A stretch of 5,113 nt of DNA from Chloroflexota bacterium (GTDB taxonomy: Bacteria; Chloroflexota; Dehalococcoidia; GIF9; AB-539-J10). Each line of letters opens with the position of its first letter. Positions within the stretch are counted from its first letter, which is position 1. The stretch spans positions 1 to 5,113 of the forward strand of contig JADFUZ010000142.1 in NCBI GenBank assembly GCA_015222295.1, given 5' to 3'. Below are positions 1-4,926 of the stretch, piece by piece. The translations under genes and the position numbers were made by a program. The notes under the pieces were generated by a model, which was not told where the DNA came from, made no database searches, and saw only the letters and a program-made list of their open reading frames with translations.

Positions 1-323
1 ATATCAGCCTGAGTAATCCTTTGGACTTCAGCAATGCTTTTCCCTCTGACCAGCTCGGTGACCATGCTGCCAGAGGCGATGCTGGGCCCACAACCATCAG
101 TCCAGAAGGTCGCGTTTGTGATCCTGCCGTTTCTCGCCTTCAGGTATATCTCCATCGTATCGCCGCAAGGGCCAGTCACCCTGCCAAATCCATCTGGAGC
201 CTCAATCTGACCCAGGTTCCTCGGGTTGAGAAAATGGTCGATTGTTCTCTCAGAGTAAACACTCCGCATATCCTCCATCACGGATTCTTCGAGTTTTTTC
301 AGGGGGTCATCGAGTTCGGCCAT
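1..323 (-). CDS. IscU/NifU-type iron-sulfur cluster scaffold protein (partial, C-terminus outside window)
   Basis: The 107 visible residues match the IscU/NifU N-terminal scaffold fold, on which [2Fe-2S] or [4Fe-4S] clusters are assembled before transfer to apo-proteins. Seen: a DHFLNPRNLGQI segment (residues 29-40), the first ligand motif PCGD (Cys53, Asp55), and the second ligand motif DGCGPSIASGSM (Cys78) followed by TELVRGKSIAEV. The third conserved cysteine of the family would lie beyond the left edge. About 20 residues precede the usual YSE start of the family. I chose the ATG at 321-323 because it opens the frame 11 bases after the Mrp stop and has a GGAG just upstream, though the spacing is only 2 bases. 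ATGs at 276-278 and 267-269 are alternatives. The DGCGPSIASGS wording differs from the TYGCGSAIASSS of housekeeping IscU and suggests an anaerobe-type subfamily. It is the last visible gene of the operon and directly follows an Mrp ATPase, which fits scaffold-to-carrier handover. Confidence 0.9.
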   Translation of the reverse strand, partial: MAELDDPLKKLEESVMEDMRSVYSERTIDHFLNPRNLGQIEAPDGFGRVTGPCGDTMEIYLKARNGRITNATFWTDGCGPSIASGSMVTELVRGKSIAEVQRITQAD

Positions 324-334
324 CTCTCCAATAC

Positions 335-1342
335 CTACTTCGTCTCGCCCAAGGCAGAAAGTACACCGGCAAAGATCTCGGACAGGGCGTCTGAATCATA
401 CGTCTCAATATTTCCCTCATCACACAATCTGGCCAGTTGAGGATCAAGGGGCAACCGTCCAAGAAGAACGGATTGAGACGACTTGGCCATGTCTTCGCCC
501 TTGCTACTGCCAAAGACCTCCAGTTTCTCTCCAGTTTCAGGTAGCATGAGATAGCTCATGTTTTCTATCAGGCCAAGCACAGGAACGTCCATCTTCCTCG
601 CCATCTTCACTGCTTTCCTGACTATCATCTCCGTCAGGTCCTGAGGCGTGAAAACCGCGACTACGCCGGACAGCGGGATCGTCTGCATCACTGTCAACGG
701 AGCGTCAGCAGTGCCCGGCGGCAGGTCTATGATCAGATAATCGAGCTTCCCCCACAACACCTCCTCCCAGAACTGCGTAATGGCCTTAGACATAAGAGGA
801 CCGCGCCAGATCACCGCATCATCCTCACTGGGCAACAGGAGATTCATGGACATGACCTCAATTCCGGACCTGGATAGTATGGGCAGAATCCCCGTGTCAC
901 TACCGCTCGGGCGCACGTTCAGCCCAAACATCTTGGGAATGCTGGGACCGGTGATATCGGCATCAAGTATGCCAACATCCTTTCCTTGTCGGGCAAAGGA
1001 CGTGGCCAGTAGACTGGCCACCAAAGACTTGCCTACCCCTCCCTTGCCACTCATCACTGCTATCACGTGCCGAATCTGATTCAGTTCCTTCGGCTTCGCT
1101 TCGACAAAGTCAACGATGGCTTCTGTCAAGCCAGAAGCCTGCTTGGCCCCATCAGTCACTTTCTCCCTCAGCCAGTTATGGTACTCAGCAGGTATGGCAG
1201 TGGAAGCAAGAGTGATCTTCGCCTTGTTGTCCTCAACCGCAATGCTCCGCACCAGGTTCATCTGTACTACGCTGCGCATTACTCCAGGGACAATTATCTC
1301 TCCGAGCGAGCCACGGACTCGCTCCTCCATTCCATCACTCAC
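335..1342 (-). CDS. Mrp/NBP35-family ATP-binding protein with divergent MIP18-like N-terminal domain, lacking CxxC
   Basis: This 335-residue protein is an Mrp-type P-loop ATPase, a family that binds and transfers Fe-S clusters in the cytoplasm. Residues 1-80 resemble a divergent MIP18/DUF59 domain; the usual DPE and Cys-Pro signatures are not seen. The ATPase core carries a deviant Walker A (SGKGGVGKS, 98-106), the Mrp signature DADITGPSIPKMFG (127-140), a Walker B-type segment IIDLPPGT (204-211) and IENMSY (259-264). In most Mrp/NBP35 proteins a CPxC pair follows IENMSY at about 267-270; here those positions are Leu267 and Thr270. The only cysteine in the protein is Cys307. The GTG start at 1340-1342 is chosen because AAGGAGG lies 5 bases upstream; the ATG at 1328-1330 has no such site. 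It begins 18 bases after the NifX-like gene and ends 11 bases before the scaffold gene. Family assignment is firm; its cluster-carrying ability is uncertain. Confidence 0.95.
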   Translation of the reverse strand: MSDGMEERVRGSLGEIIVPGVMRSVVQMNLVRSIAVEDNKAKITLASTAIPAEYHNWLREKVTDGAKQASGLTEAIVDFVEAKPKELNQIRHVIAVMSGKGGVGKSLVASLLATSFARQGKDVGILDADITGPSIPKMFGLNVRPSGSDTGILPILSRSGIEVMSMNLLLPSEDDAVIWRGPLMSKAITQFWEEVLWGKLDYLIIDLPPGTADAPLTVMQTIPLSGVVAVFTPQDLTEMIVRKAVKMARKMDVPVLGLIENMSYLMLPETGEKLEVFGSSKGEDMAKSSQSVLLGRLPLDPQLARLCDEGNIETYDSDALSEIFAGVLSALGETK

Positions 1343-1347
1343 GATAG

Positions 1348-1354
1348 CCTCCTT
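1348..1354 (-). promoter_or_regulatory. Shine-Dalgarno site deciding the GTG start of the Mrp gene
   Basis: On the minus strand this reads AAGGAGG, 5 bases before the GTG at 1340-1342. It supports GTG over the in-frame ATG four codons downstream, which has no purine-rich site at a suitable distance. Confidence 0.8.
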
Positions 1355-1360
1355 CTGATT

Positions 1361-1699
1361 CTAGTGGTCACATAGATTATCGCCTGTGGCCAGCGTTCCC
1401 GTGACATAGTCCATGACGGCTTTCTCTGGGTCGTGTTGCAATGTCCCGATGACGACCTGAATACGGTTCTCTCTGAAAAGGCCCTGCGCCCGCGTTCCCA
1501 TCCCGCTGGCTATGACGACAGAGACTCCCTCCTCAGCCAGCCAGGCAGGCAGAAGCCCCGGTTCATGGCCCGGTGAGGGCTTGACCTCCTTCTTGACTAC
1601 CATCCCGGTTGTCTCCTCAACATCAAACAGAGCGAAATCGCTGCAATGGCCGAAATGCGCAGCCATCTCGCCATCAGTGACAGGTACTGCGTATCTCAT
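1361..1699 (-). CDS. NifB/NifX-family cluster-binding protein (ORP-like, stand-alone)
   Basis: A 112-residue single-domain member of the dinitrogenase iron-molybdenum cofactor family (NifX/NafY/ORP fold). Relatives hold or shuttle metal-sulfur clusters in the cytoplasm; the Desulfovibrio orange protein, a member, binds a Mo-Cu-S cluster. Seen: an MRYAVPVTDG first strand, the family motif AHFGHCSDFALFD (14-26, with His15, His18 and Cys19 as possible metal ligands), HEPGLLPAWLAEEGVSVVIA (45-64), SGMGTRAQGLF (65-75) and a GDNLCDH C-terminus (106-112, Cys110 and His112). This is the HEPG/GMG subtype, distinct from the other NifX-like protein at 3979-4563. Length is normal and the gene looks intact. 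The ATG has AAAGGAGGG at 1709-1717, 9 bases upstream. It lies between a ferredoxin-MinD ATPase and Mrp, the company ORP proteins keep. The NifX label does not mean nitrogen fixation; no nitrogenase structural gene is present here. Confidence 0.93.
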   Translation of the reverse strand: MRYAVPVTDGEMAAHFGHCSDFALFDVEETTGMVVKKEVKPSPGHEPGLLPAWLAEEGVSVVIASGMGTRAQGLFRENRIQVVIGTLQHDPEKAVMDYVTGTLATGDNLCDH

Positions 1700-1708
1700 C
1701 CGTGGCTA

Positions 1709-1717
1709 CCCTCCTTT
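1709..1717 (-). promoter_or_regulatory. Shine-Dalgarno site of the stand-alone NifX-like gene
   Basis: The minus strand reads AAAGGAGGG, 9 bases before the ATG at 1697-1699, in the 28-base gap after the second ferredoxin-MinD gene. It is a strong site, suggesting independent and efficient initiation of this small protein. Confidence 0.75.
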
Positions 1718-1727
1718 GCAAATGGCG

Positions 1728-2588
1728 CTAGCCACCTAGCTTTGCTAGGGTGCTCTGCCACAACCTCTCTATTTCTTGAGTCACTCTGCTGCTGGAGTAC
1801 TCTACTACCGGCAGACCTTCAACGAGTGCCTCGGTTACCACATTGTCAAATGGGATCTTGGCTGCCACCTCTATTCCCTGCCCGCGGCAATAATCCTCAA
1901 TACGACGGGAGTTGTCCTCGTTCAGGTCATATTTGTTAATGCACACCAGGGCAGGGATCCGAAAATACTGGCAGAGGCCAACAACTCGCTCAAGATCGTG
2001 AATTCCTGATAACGTAGGCTCGGTCACGAGAAGAGCCAGGTTCGCTCCAGTCAGAGATGCAATAACCGGACAACCAATGCCCGGTGGACCATCGCTGATG
2101 ATGTATTCCAGTCCCTGCTCTTCAGCTAGGAGCTTGGCGTTGTTTCGGACCAGCGTGACTAGCTTGCCGGAATTCTCCTGAGCGATTCCCAGTCTGGCGT
2201 GAGAAAAAGGCCCATATCGCGTGTCAGAAACAGACCACTGGCCGGCCATACATGGCTGCATAGTAATAGCATCAACAGGGCACACTTGGAAACAGAAGCC
2301 ACAACCCTCGCAAGGGATTTGATCCACTGAGTAGTCAACGATGGCGCCAAAACGGCAGACCTCCTGGCACAAGCCACAATCAGTGCATTTCTCTCTATCA
2401 ATAAGGGCAACCTGCCCGCTCCAGAACTCGCCTTCCCGCTTGACCGTGGGCCGCAGCAACAGATAGAGGTCAGCAGCATCTACATCGCAATCTGCCAGCG
2501 CCTTACCTTTGGCCAGAGCCGCAAAGGACGCCACTACGCTCGTCTTCCCGGTTCCTCCTTTGCCGCTGAGGACTACTACTTCTCTCAC
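1728..2588 (-). CDS. MinD/ParA-superfamily ATPase with inserted two-cluster ferredoxin domain (copy 2)
   Basis: A 286-residue cytoplasmic P-loop ATPase with an inserted bacterial-type 2[4Fe-4S] ferredoxin domain, an anaerobe family of the kind found in ORP operons. Seen: deviant Walker A SGKGGTGKTS (8-17), a DCDVDAADLYLLL switch region (33-45), cluster motif 1 with Cys68, 71, 74 and 78, cluster motif 2 with Cys93, 96, 99 and 103 followed by Pro, then a Walker B-type SDGPPGIGCPV (165-175, with a further Cys173) and LLVTEPTLSGIHDL. The signatures CMAGQWSVSDTRYGP (113-127) and DGPPGIGCP mark it as a different subtype from its upstream partner. The GTG at 2586-2588 is the only plausible start: an in-frame TGA lies upstream with no other start codon between. 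No Shine-Dalgarno site stands at normal distance, so initiation probably depends on translation from upstream. Likely role: ATP-driven electron or cluster handling together with the NifX-like protein; the partner is inferred. Confidence 0.95.
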   Translation of the reverse strand: MREVVVLSGKGGTGKTSVVASFAALAKGKALADCDVDAADLYLLLRPTVKREGEFWSGQVALIDREKCTDCGLCQEVCRFGAIVDYSVDQIPCEGCGFCFQVCPVDAITMQPCMAGQWSVSDTRYGPFSHARLGIAQENSGKLVTLVRNNAKLLAEEQGLEYIISDGPPGIGCPVIASLTGANLALLVTEPTLSGIHDLERVVGLCQYFRIPALVCINKYDLNEDNSRRIEDYCRGQGIEVAAKIPFDNVVTEALVEGLPVVEYSSSRVTQEIERLWQSTLAKLGG

Positions 2589-2599
2589 TTGTTTGTCAT
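2585..2599 (-). other. Five-codon mini-ORF whose stop overlaps the GTG start of the next gene
   Basis: Between the two ferredoxin-MinD genes the minus strand holds ATG ACA AAC AAG TGA, and its TGA overlaps the GTG of the downstream gene as GTGA (2585-2588). A GAGAGG lies 12 bases before this ATG, whereas the GTG itself has no ribosome site at normal spacing. It could act as a re-initiation stepping stone for translational coupling. It may equally be chance; nothing in the sequence proves that it is translated. Confidence 0.3.
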
Positions 2600-2626
2600 C
2601 GCCGATCGCAACCTCTCGCCATCAAG

Positions 2627-3484
2627 TCACCCTGTTGCGCCCGCCGAGAAGACCCGGTTGACATCCTGGAAAAGCTCAAGAAAGGCCTTGCGCCATTCAG
2701 GTATCCCCTCGACCAGAGGAACTCCCCTCGAATAGAGCACGGCGATTTCTCTATCCAGAGGGATTCTCAGCAAGACAGGAATACCCTGTTCCCGGCAATA
2801 GTCCTCAACCTTCCCGTCTCCCACGCCAACTCGGTTAATCACTACAGCACACGGGATTCGCAGTTTCCTCACCACTTCCACTGCCAGCGAGAGGTCATTG
2901 AGTCCGAATGGAGTAGGCTCAGTGACCAGAAGACAGAAATCGCTGCCGCCAATTGCCTCTACCACGGGGCAAGAGGTTCCAGGCGAGACGTCAATGATGA
3001 CTTCGCTTGCGGAGTCGATGTGTTTCTTGACCTCCCTGATTATGGGAGGAGCCATCAGTTCGCCGATGTCGAGTCTTCCCTGAACCAGTTCCAGGTTCCC
3101 TAAGCTGCCCTTTTCAACCACACCTATTTCCTTTCCACCTTCAGCGATGGCCGACTCAGGGCATAGATAAGAACATGCTCCGCAGCCGTGGCATAGCTCA
3201 GGGAAGACAAGTACCTTCTGCTTGATCACGGCAATGGCATTGTAGACACAGACCTCGGCGCACTTGCCGCAATAGGTACACTTAGTCCTGTCTATCTCAG
3301 GCACACGAATGAATACAGGCTGGCTCTGGTCTGTGGGCAAGCGCAAAAAAACGTGATCGTTTGGCTCCTCTACGTCGCAATCCAATAGCTGGACCTTGCG
3401 TTTCTCGCTTAGCGAGAGAGCCAGGCTGGTGGCCACGAGGGTTTTCCCCGTACCACCTTTGCCACTGGCAACGGAGATGATCAC
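2627..3484 (-). CDS. MinD/ParA-superfamily ATPase with inserted two-cluster ferredoxin domain (copy 1)
   Basis: A 285-residue cytoplasmic ATPase of the ferredoxin-MinD type. Seen: deviant Walker A SGKGGTGKT (7-15), DCDVEEPNDHVFL (35-47), ferredoxin motifs with Cys69, 72, 75, 79 and Cys98, 101, 104, 108 followed by Pro, a Walker B-type IIDVSPGTSCPVVEAI (163-178, Cys172) and LVTEPTPFGLNDLSLAVEVV. The DVEEPN and SPGTSCP wording defines a subtype different from the next gene, so the two may form a heterodimer; members of the superfamily dimerise around ATP. The start is GTG at 3482-3484, one base after the TAG of the upstream ribbon gene; a later start would cut the Walker A. The AGGGAA stretch before it is a weak ribosome site, so translation is probably coupled. 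It has no MinD membrane-targeting helix that I can recognise, so a cell-division role is unlikely. Confidence 0.95.
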   Translation of the reverse strand: MIISVASGKGGTGKTLVATSLALSLSEKRKVQLLDCDVEEPNDHVFLRLPTDQSQPVFIRVPEIDRTKCTYCGKCAEVCVYNAIAVIKQKVLVFPELCHGCGACSYLCPESAIAEGGKEIGVVEKGSLGNLELVQGRLDIGELMAPPIIREVKKHIDSASEVIIDVSPGTSCPVVEAIGGSDFCLLVTEPTPFGLNDLSLAVEVVRKLRIPCAVVINRVGVGDGKVEDYCREQGIPVLLRIPLDREIAVLYSRGVPLVEGIPEWRKAFLELFQDVNRVFSAGATG

Positions 3485-3485
3485 G

Positions 3486-3716
3486 CTATTCCCTGGTCAT
3501 TTTTGCACCGCATTTGGGGCACTCCAGGTTGTAGCAAGGAACACCTATCCCGTGGGAAACCTTGGTGCCACAACTGGGGCAAACGCAGTTCCCGCTGGGA
3601 CCTGCCCCAGGGCGGTCTCCACCCATCCTGCCTCTCCCTGCCCCTGCCCCACGCCCCATACCACGACCTGTGCCTGGCCCCTGACCATAAGGACCTGTTC
3701 CATCTCCCCTGGGCAT
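3486..3716 (-). CDS. DUF5320-like Gly-rich head joined to a Cys-rich zinc-ribbon-like domain
   Basis: A 76-residue basic protein of two parts. Residues 1-42 begin MPRGDGTGPYGQGPGTGRG, the start typical of DUF5320 proteins, and continue as a Gly/Arg/Ala-rich low-complexity stretch. Residues 43-76 hold six cysteines (44, 46, 49, 61, 66, 69) and His55 in a CVCPSCG...PCYNLECPKCGAK pattern ending MTRE, which looks like a zinc ribbon or other small metal site. I recognise this ribbon from small anaerobe proteins encoded next to ferredoxin-MinD genes, but its function is not established. AGGAGG at 3726-3731, 9 bases upstream, supports the ATG. The gene ends one base before the GTG of the first ferredoxin-MinD ATPase, so the two are probably translated together and the proteins may interact. 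Binding of zinc rather than iron is a guess. Confidence 0.85.
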   Translation of the reverse strand: MPRGDGTGPYGQGPGTGRGMGRGAGAGRGRMGGDRPGAGPSGNCVCPSCGTKVSHGIGVPCYNLECPKCGAKMTRE

Positions 3717-3725
3717 CTAAGAAAA

Positions 3726-3731
3726 CCTCCT
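3726..3731 (-). promoter_or_regulatory. Shine-Dalgarno site of the Gly-rich/ribbon gene
   Basis: The minus strand reads AGGAGG, 9 bases before the ATG at 3714-3716 and inside the 34-base gap after the FmdB-type gene. It fixes the start of a small ORF that could otherwise be dismissed as a GC-rich shadow. Confidence 0.75.
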
Positions 3732-3750
3732 ATAGGTACTGGCGCTCCCC

Positions 3751-3975
3751 TTACCCCATCGGAGGGAGTCCGCATATTCCAGTGCTACACGTAGGACAAC
3801 TTGCTTCTGAGGGCCCGGCATTACTGGAGACAGGGCAAGAGAACGAAGAGAACAGTCTCTCCGGGTTCGGAGCATGGCATTTGGGGCAACTCAAGCCAGA
3901 GCTACCCTCGCCAATGGTCTGACGAACCTCGAATCTCTGCCCACACTTGCCACATTGATACTCATAGATGGGCAT
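3751..3975 (-). CDS. FmdB-family zinc-ribbon protein
   Basis: A 74-residue small protein with the FmdB-type putative regulatory zinc-ribbon domain. It begins MPIYEYQCGKCGQRFEV, the family hallmark, with Cys8 and Cys11 as the first metal pair and Cys30 and Cys33 (SCPKCH) as the second. The tail after PERLFSSFSC adds Cys47, 60, 63 and 68 in an ASCPTCSTGICGL segment (58-70), seen in many family members and perhaps a second metal site. The family is named for a gene beside a formylmethanofuran dehydrogenase operon; no firm biochemical role is known. The ATG has GGGAGGTG at 3980-3987. That site overlaps the last codons of the NifX fusion gene, whose TGA lies 3 bases before this ATG, so the two are coupled. 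No signal peptide or membrane segment is seen. A metal-binding accessory or regulator is likely. Confidence 0.92.
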   Translation of the reverse strand: MPIYEYQCGKCGQRFEVRQTIGEGSSGLSCPKCHAPNPERLFSSFSCPVSSNAGPSEASCPTCSTGICGLPPMG

Positions 3976-3978
3976 AGC

Positions 3979-4563
3979 TCACCTCCCTTTCTTCTCCAAC
4001 TCCTCAAGCCGGCGCTGGATTTCACTCAGTTGCTGACCCAGGATTTCGGCCTGATTCTTGAGCATCTCTGTCTCCTGATCCGGACCGACGGGCCCTTGCA
4101 TCGCCCCCGACGCAGGTGGCATTCCTAACCCCATGCCCATACCCGTACCGCGACCCATCCCCATCCCCATACCTCTACCCATGCCACGACCCGTTCCCAT
4201 TCCCATACCATAGTGGGCGCCCACGCTAGCTTGACCGCTCGGCTGAAGCTTTCCTGCCTTGTAGGCCTCCACAGCATTTCTGACCACCCCGGTGACGCCA
4301 GTGATCACCTGAACGCCGGCCGCAGATAATGTCTGGTAAGCATTGGGCCCACAGTTGCCAGTGAGAACGACTTCCACTCCTTTGTTAGCGATCATTTGAG
4401 CCGTGCTGATGCCTGCCCCTCCCGCAGCCGCCATGTTGGAATTCTCCAGGGATTCAAACTCCATGCTGTCGAGATCAATGGCGATGAAGTACGGACACCT
4501 GCCAAAACGCGGATCCACCTCAGCATCCAGGCTGGCGCCCGTTGCCGATATTGCGATCTTCAT
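3979..4563 (-). CDS. NifB/NifX-family cluster-binding domain fused to Gly-Met-Arg-rich linker and coiled coil
   Basis: A 194-residue protein in three parts. Residues 1-106 are a complete NifX/dinitrogenase Fe-Mo cofactor-type domain: MKIAISATG, the DPRFGRCPYFIAID motif (17-30, Cys23), GGAGISTAQMIANKGVEVVL (48-67), TGNCGPNA (68-75, Cys71) and GVVRNAVEAYKAGKL (92-106). Residues 119-148 are a Gly/Met/Arg run. Residues 164-192 form a charged heptad-like helix ending LEELEKKGR, closely like the C-terminal helix of the upstream DUF5320 protein. Ordinary members are about 110-125 residues, so the tail is an addition. The NifX part should bind a metal-sulfur cluster; the tail probably mediates assembly with DUF5320 proteins, which is inferred. 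The ATG has AAGGAG at 4568-4573, 4 bases upstream. The gene lies 12 bases after the DUF5320 gene and 3 bases before fmdB. Confidence 0.93.
   Translation of the reverse strand: MKIAISATGASLDAEVDPRFGRCPYFIAIDLDSMEFESLENSNMAAAGGAGISTAQMIANKGVEVVLTGNCGPNAYQTLSAAGVQVITGVTGVVRNAVEAYKAGKLQPSGQASVGAHYGMGMGTGRGMGRGMGMGMGRGTGMGMGLGMPPASGAMQGPVGPDQETEMLKNQAEILGQQLSEIQRRLEELEKKGR
3980..3987 (-). promoter_or_regulatory. Shine-Dalgarno site of the fmdB-type gene, inside the upstream gene
   Basis: The minus strand reads GGGAGGTG. It spans the last codons and most of the TGA of the NifX fusion gene and stands 6 bases before the ATG when counted from its GGAGG core. This placement is good evidence for translational coupling of the two genes. 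Confidence 0.75.
3988..4074 (-). other. C-terminal coiled-coil segment of the NifX fusion protein
   Basis: Codons 164-192 encode a highly charged helix (ETEMLKNQAEILGQQLSEIQ and on to LEELEKK) with leucine or isoleucine at roughly heptad spacing. It resembles the helix encoded at 4579-4686 in the preceding gene, so homo- or hetero-oligomers are plausible. This is judged by eye, without a coiled-coil prediction. Confidence 0.65.
4120..4209 (-). repeat. Gly-Met/Gly-Arg codon repeat tract in the NifX fusion gene
   Basis: Codons 119-148 alternate glycine with methionine, arginine and threonine (GMGMGTGRGMGRGMGMGMG and similar). At DNA level it is a degenerate series of GGNATG and GGNCGN units. 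It links the NifX domain to the coiled coil. Such tracts can gain or lose units by slippage, so length variation between strains would be expected. Confidence 0.8.
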
Positions 4564-4575
4564 AATGCTCCTTTC

Positions 4576-4920
4576 CTATCCTTCGCCTTTCTCCAACTCG
4601 CTTATTCTAGCACTAATCTGCTCCAGTTGTCCCTTCACCATCTCGGCCTCACCCTTCAGCGAATCCAGCTCCTGCTCTCGAGTCATCGTAGCCCCCGGGT
4701 AACCCGCAACTCCAGAGGGATAACCGTAGGGTGCCCCGTACGCGGGCGACTGGCCAGGAACCTGGTAGGGCATCGCACCGCCAAAACCGTACCCTCGCCC
4801 AAATCCCAGCCCTCGCCCAAATCCCAGTCCCCGCCCCATCCCCCAGGGGCTGCAAAAACCCCGTCCACCACCTGTCATTGGACCCATTCCACGCGGTCCT
4901 GTTCCATCAAATCCTGGCAT
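4576..4920 (-). CDS. DUF5320-family protein with Gly-rich head and C-terminal coiled coil
   Basis: A 114-residue protein beginning MPGFDGTGPRGMGPMTGGGR, the hallmark of DUF5320 proteins. Residues 1-48 are Gly/Arg/Met/Phe-rich and include two exact GLGFGR units (31-42). Residues 49-77 are Pro/Tyr/Gly-rich (PYQVPGQSPAYGAPYGYPSG). Residues 79-112 form a charged helix starting MTREQELDSLKGEAEMVKGQ and ending ISELEKGEG. Cys23 is the only cysteine. The function of the family is unknown; it recurs next to NifX-like and ferredoxin-MinD genes in anaerobes, which ties it to cluster handling. The ATG has a near-perfect AGGAGG (4927-4932), 6 bases upstream, so high expression is likely. It follows a related Gly-rich gene by 39 bases and precedes the NifX fusion by 12. 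The head is probably disordered and the helix probably oligomerises, both inferred. Confidence 0.92.
   Translation of the reverse strand: MPGFDGTGPRGMGPMTGGGRGFCSPWGMGRGLGFGRGLGFGRGYGFGGAMPYQVPGQSPAYGAPYGYPSGVAGYPGATMTREQELDSLKGEAEMVKGQLEQISARISELEKGEG
4579..4686 (-). other. C-terminal coiled-coil segment of the DUF5320 protein
   Basis: Codons 79-114 give a charged helix with spaced Leu, Val and Ile residues (LDSLKGEAEMVKGQLEQI, then ISELEKGEG). Its pattern matches the C-terminal helix of the NifX fusion encoded just downstream, with EAEM/QAEI and xELEK in register. The assignment is by eye. Confidence 0.65.
4793..4828 (-). repeat. 18-bp tandem repeat in the DUF5320 gene
   Basis: Two adjacent 18-base units, 4793-4810 and 4811-4828, are identical except for the last base on the plus strand (c versus t). 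Each encodes GLGFGR, and a partial third unit follows on the plus strand at 4829-4837. The near-identity, including synonymous positions, suggests recent duplication rather than slow divergence. Confidence 0.85.
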
Positions 4921-4926
4921 AATCCA

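Noticed and set aside
21..440. Plus-strand open frame of 139 codons
   Set aside because: It lies opposite the scaffold gene and the end of Mrp, whose proteins carry clear family motifs; its own product has no recognisable features.
2159..2479. Minus-strand open frame of 106 codons inside the second ferredoxin-MinD gene
   Set aside because: It is a frame-shifted shadow of a gene with intact Walker and ferredoxin motifs; no ribosome site or family signature.
1728..3484. Calling the two ATPases cell-division MinD proteins
   Set aside because: Both carry inserted two-cluster ferredoxin domains, no MinC or MinE is nearby, and no MinD-type amphipathic C-terminal helix was recognised.
3717..3750. 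Possible terminator or promoter in the gaps of 34-39 bases
   Set aside because: Neither this gap nor 4921-4959 or 2589-2626 shows a stable hairpin followed by T residues or a convincing -35/-10 pair; they hold ribosome sites or little else.
3503..3922. Plus-strand open frame of 139 codons
   Set aside because: It is antisense to the FmdB-type gene and the Gly-rich/ribbon gene. Its Pro/Leu/His-rich product is what the complement of Gly-rich codons gives.
1361..4563. Reading the NifX-like genes as part of a nitrogen-fixation cluster
   Set aside because: No nifHDK, nifEN or nifB gene is present. The family is broad and the ferredoxin-MinD and Mrp neighbours fit ORP-type loci better.
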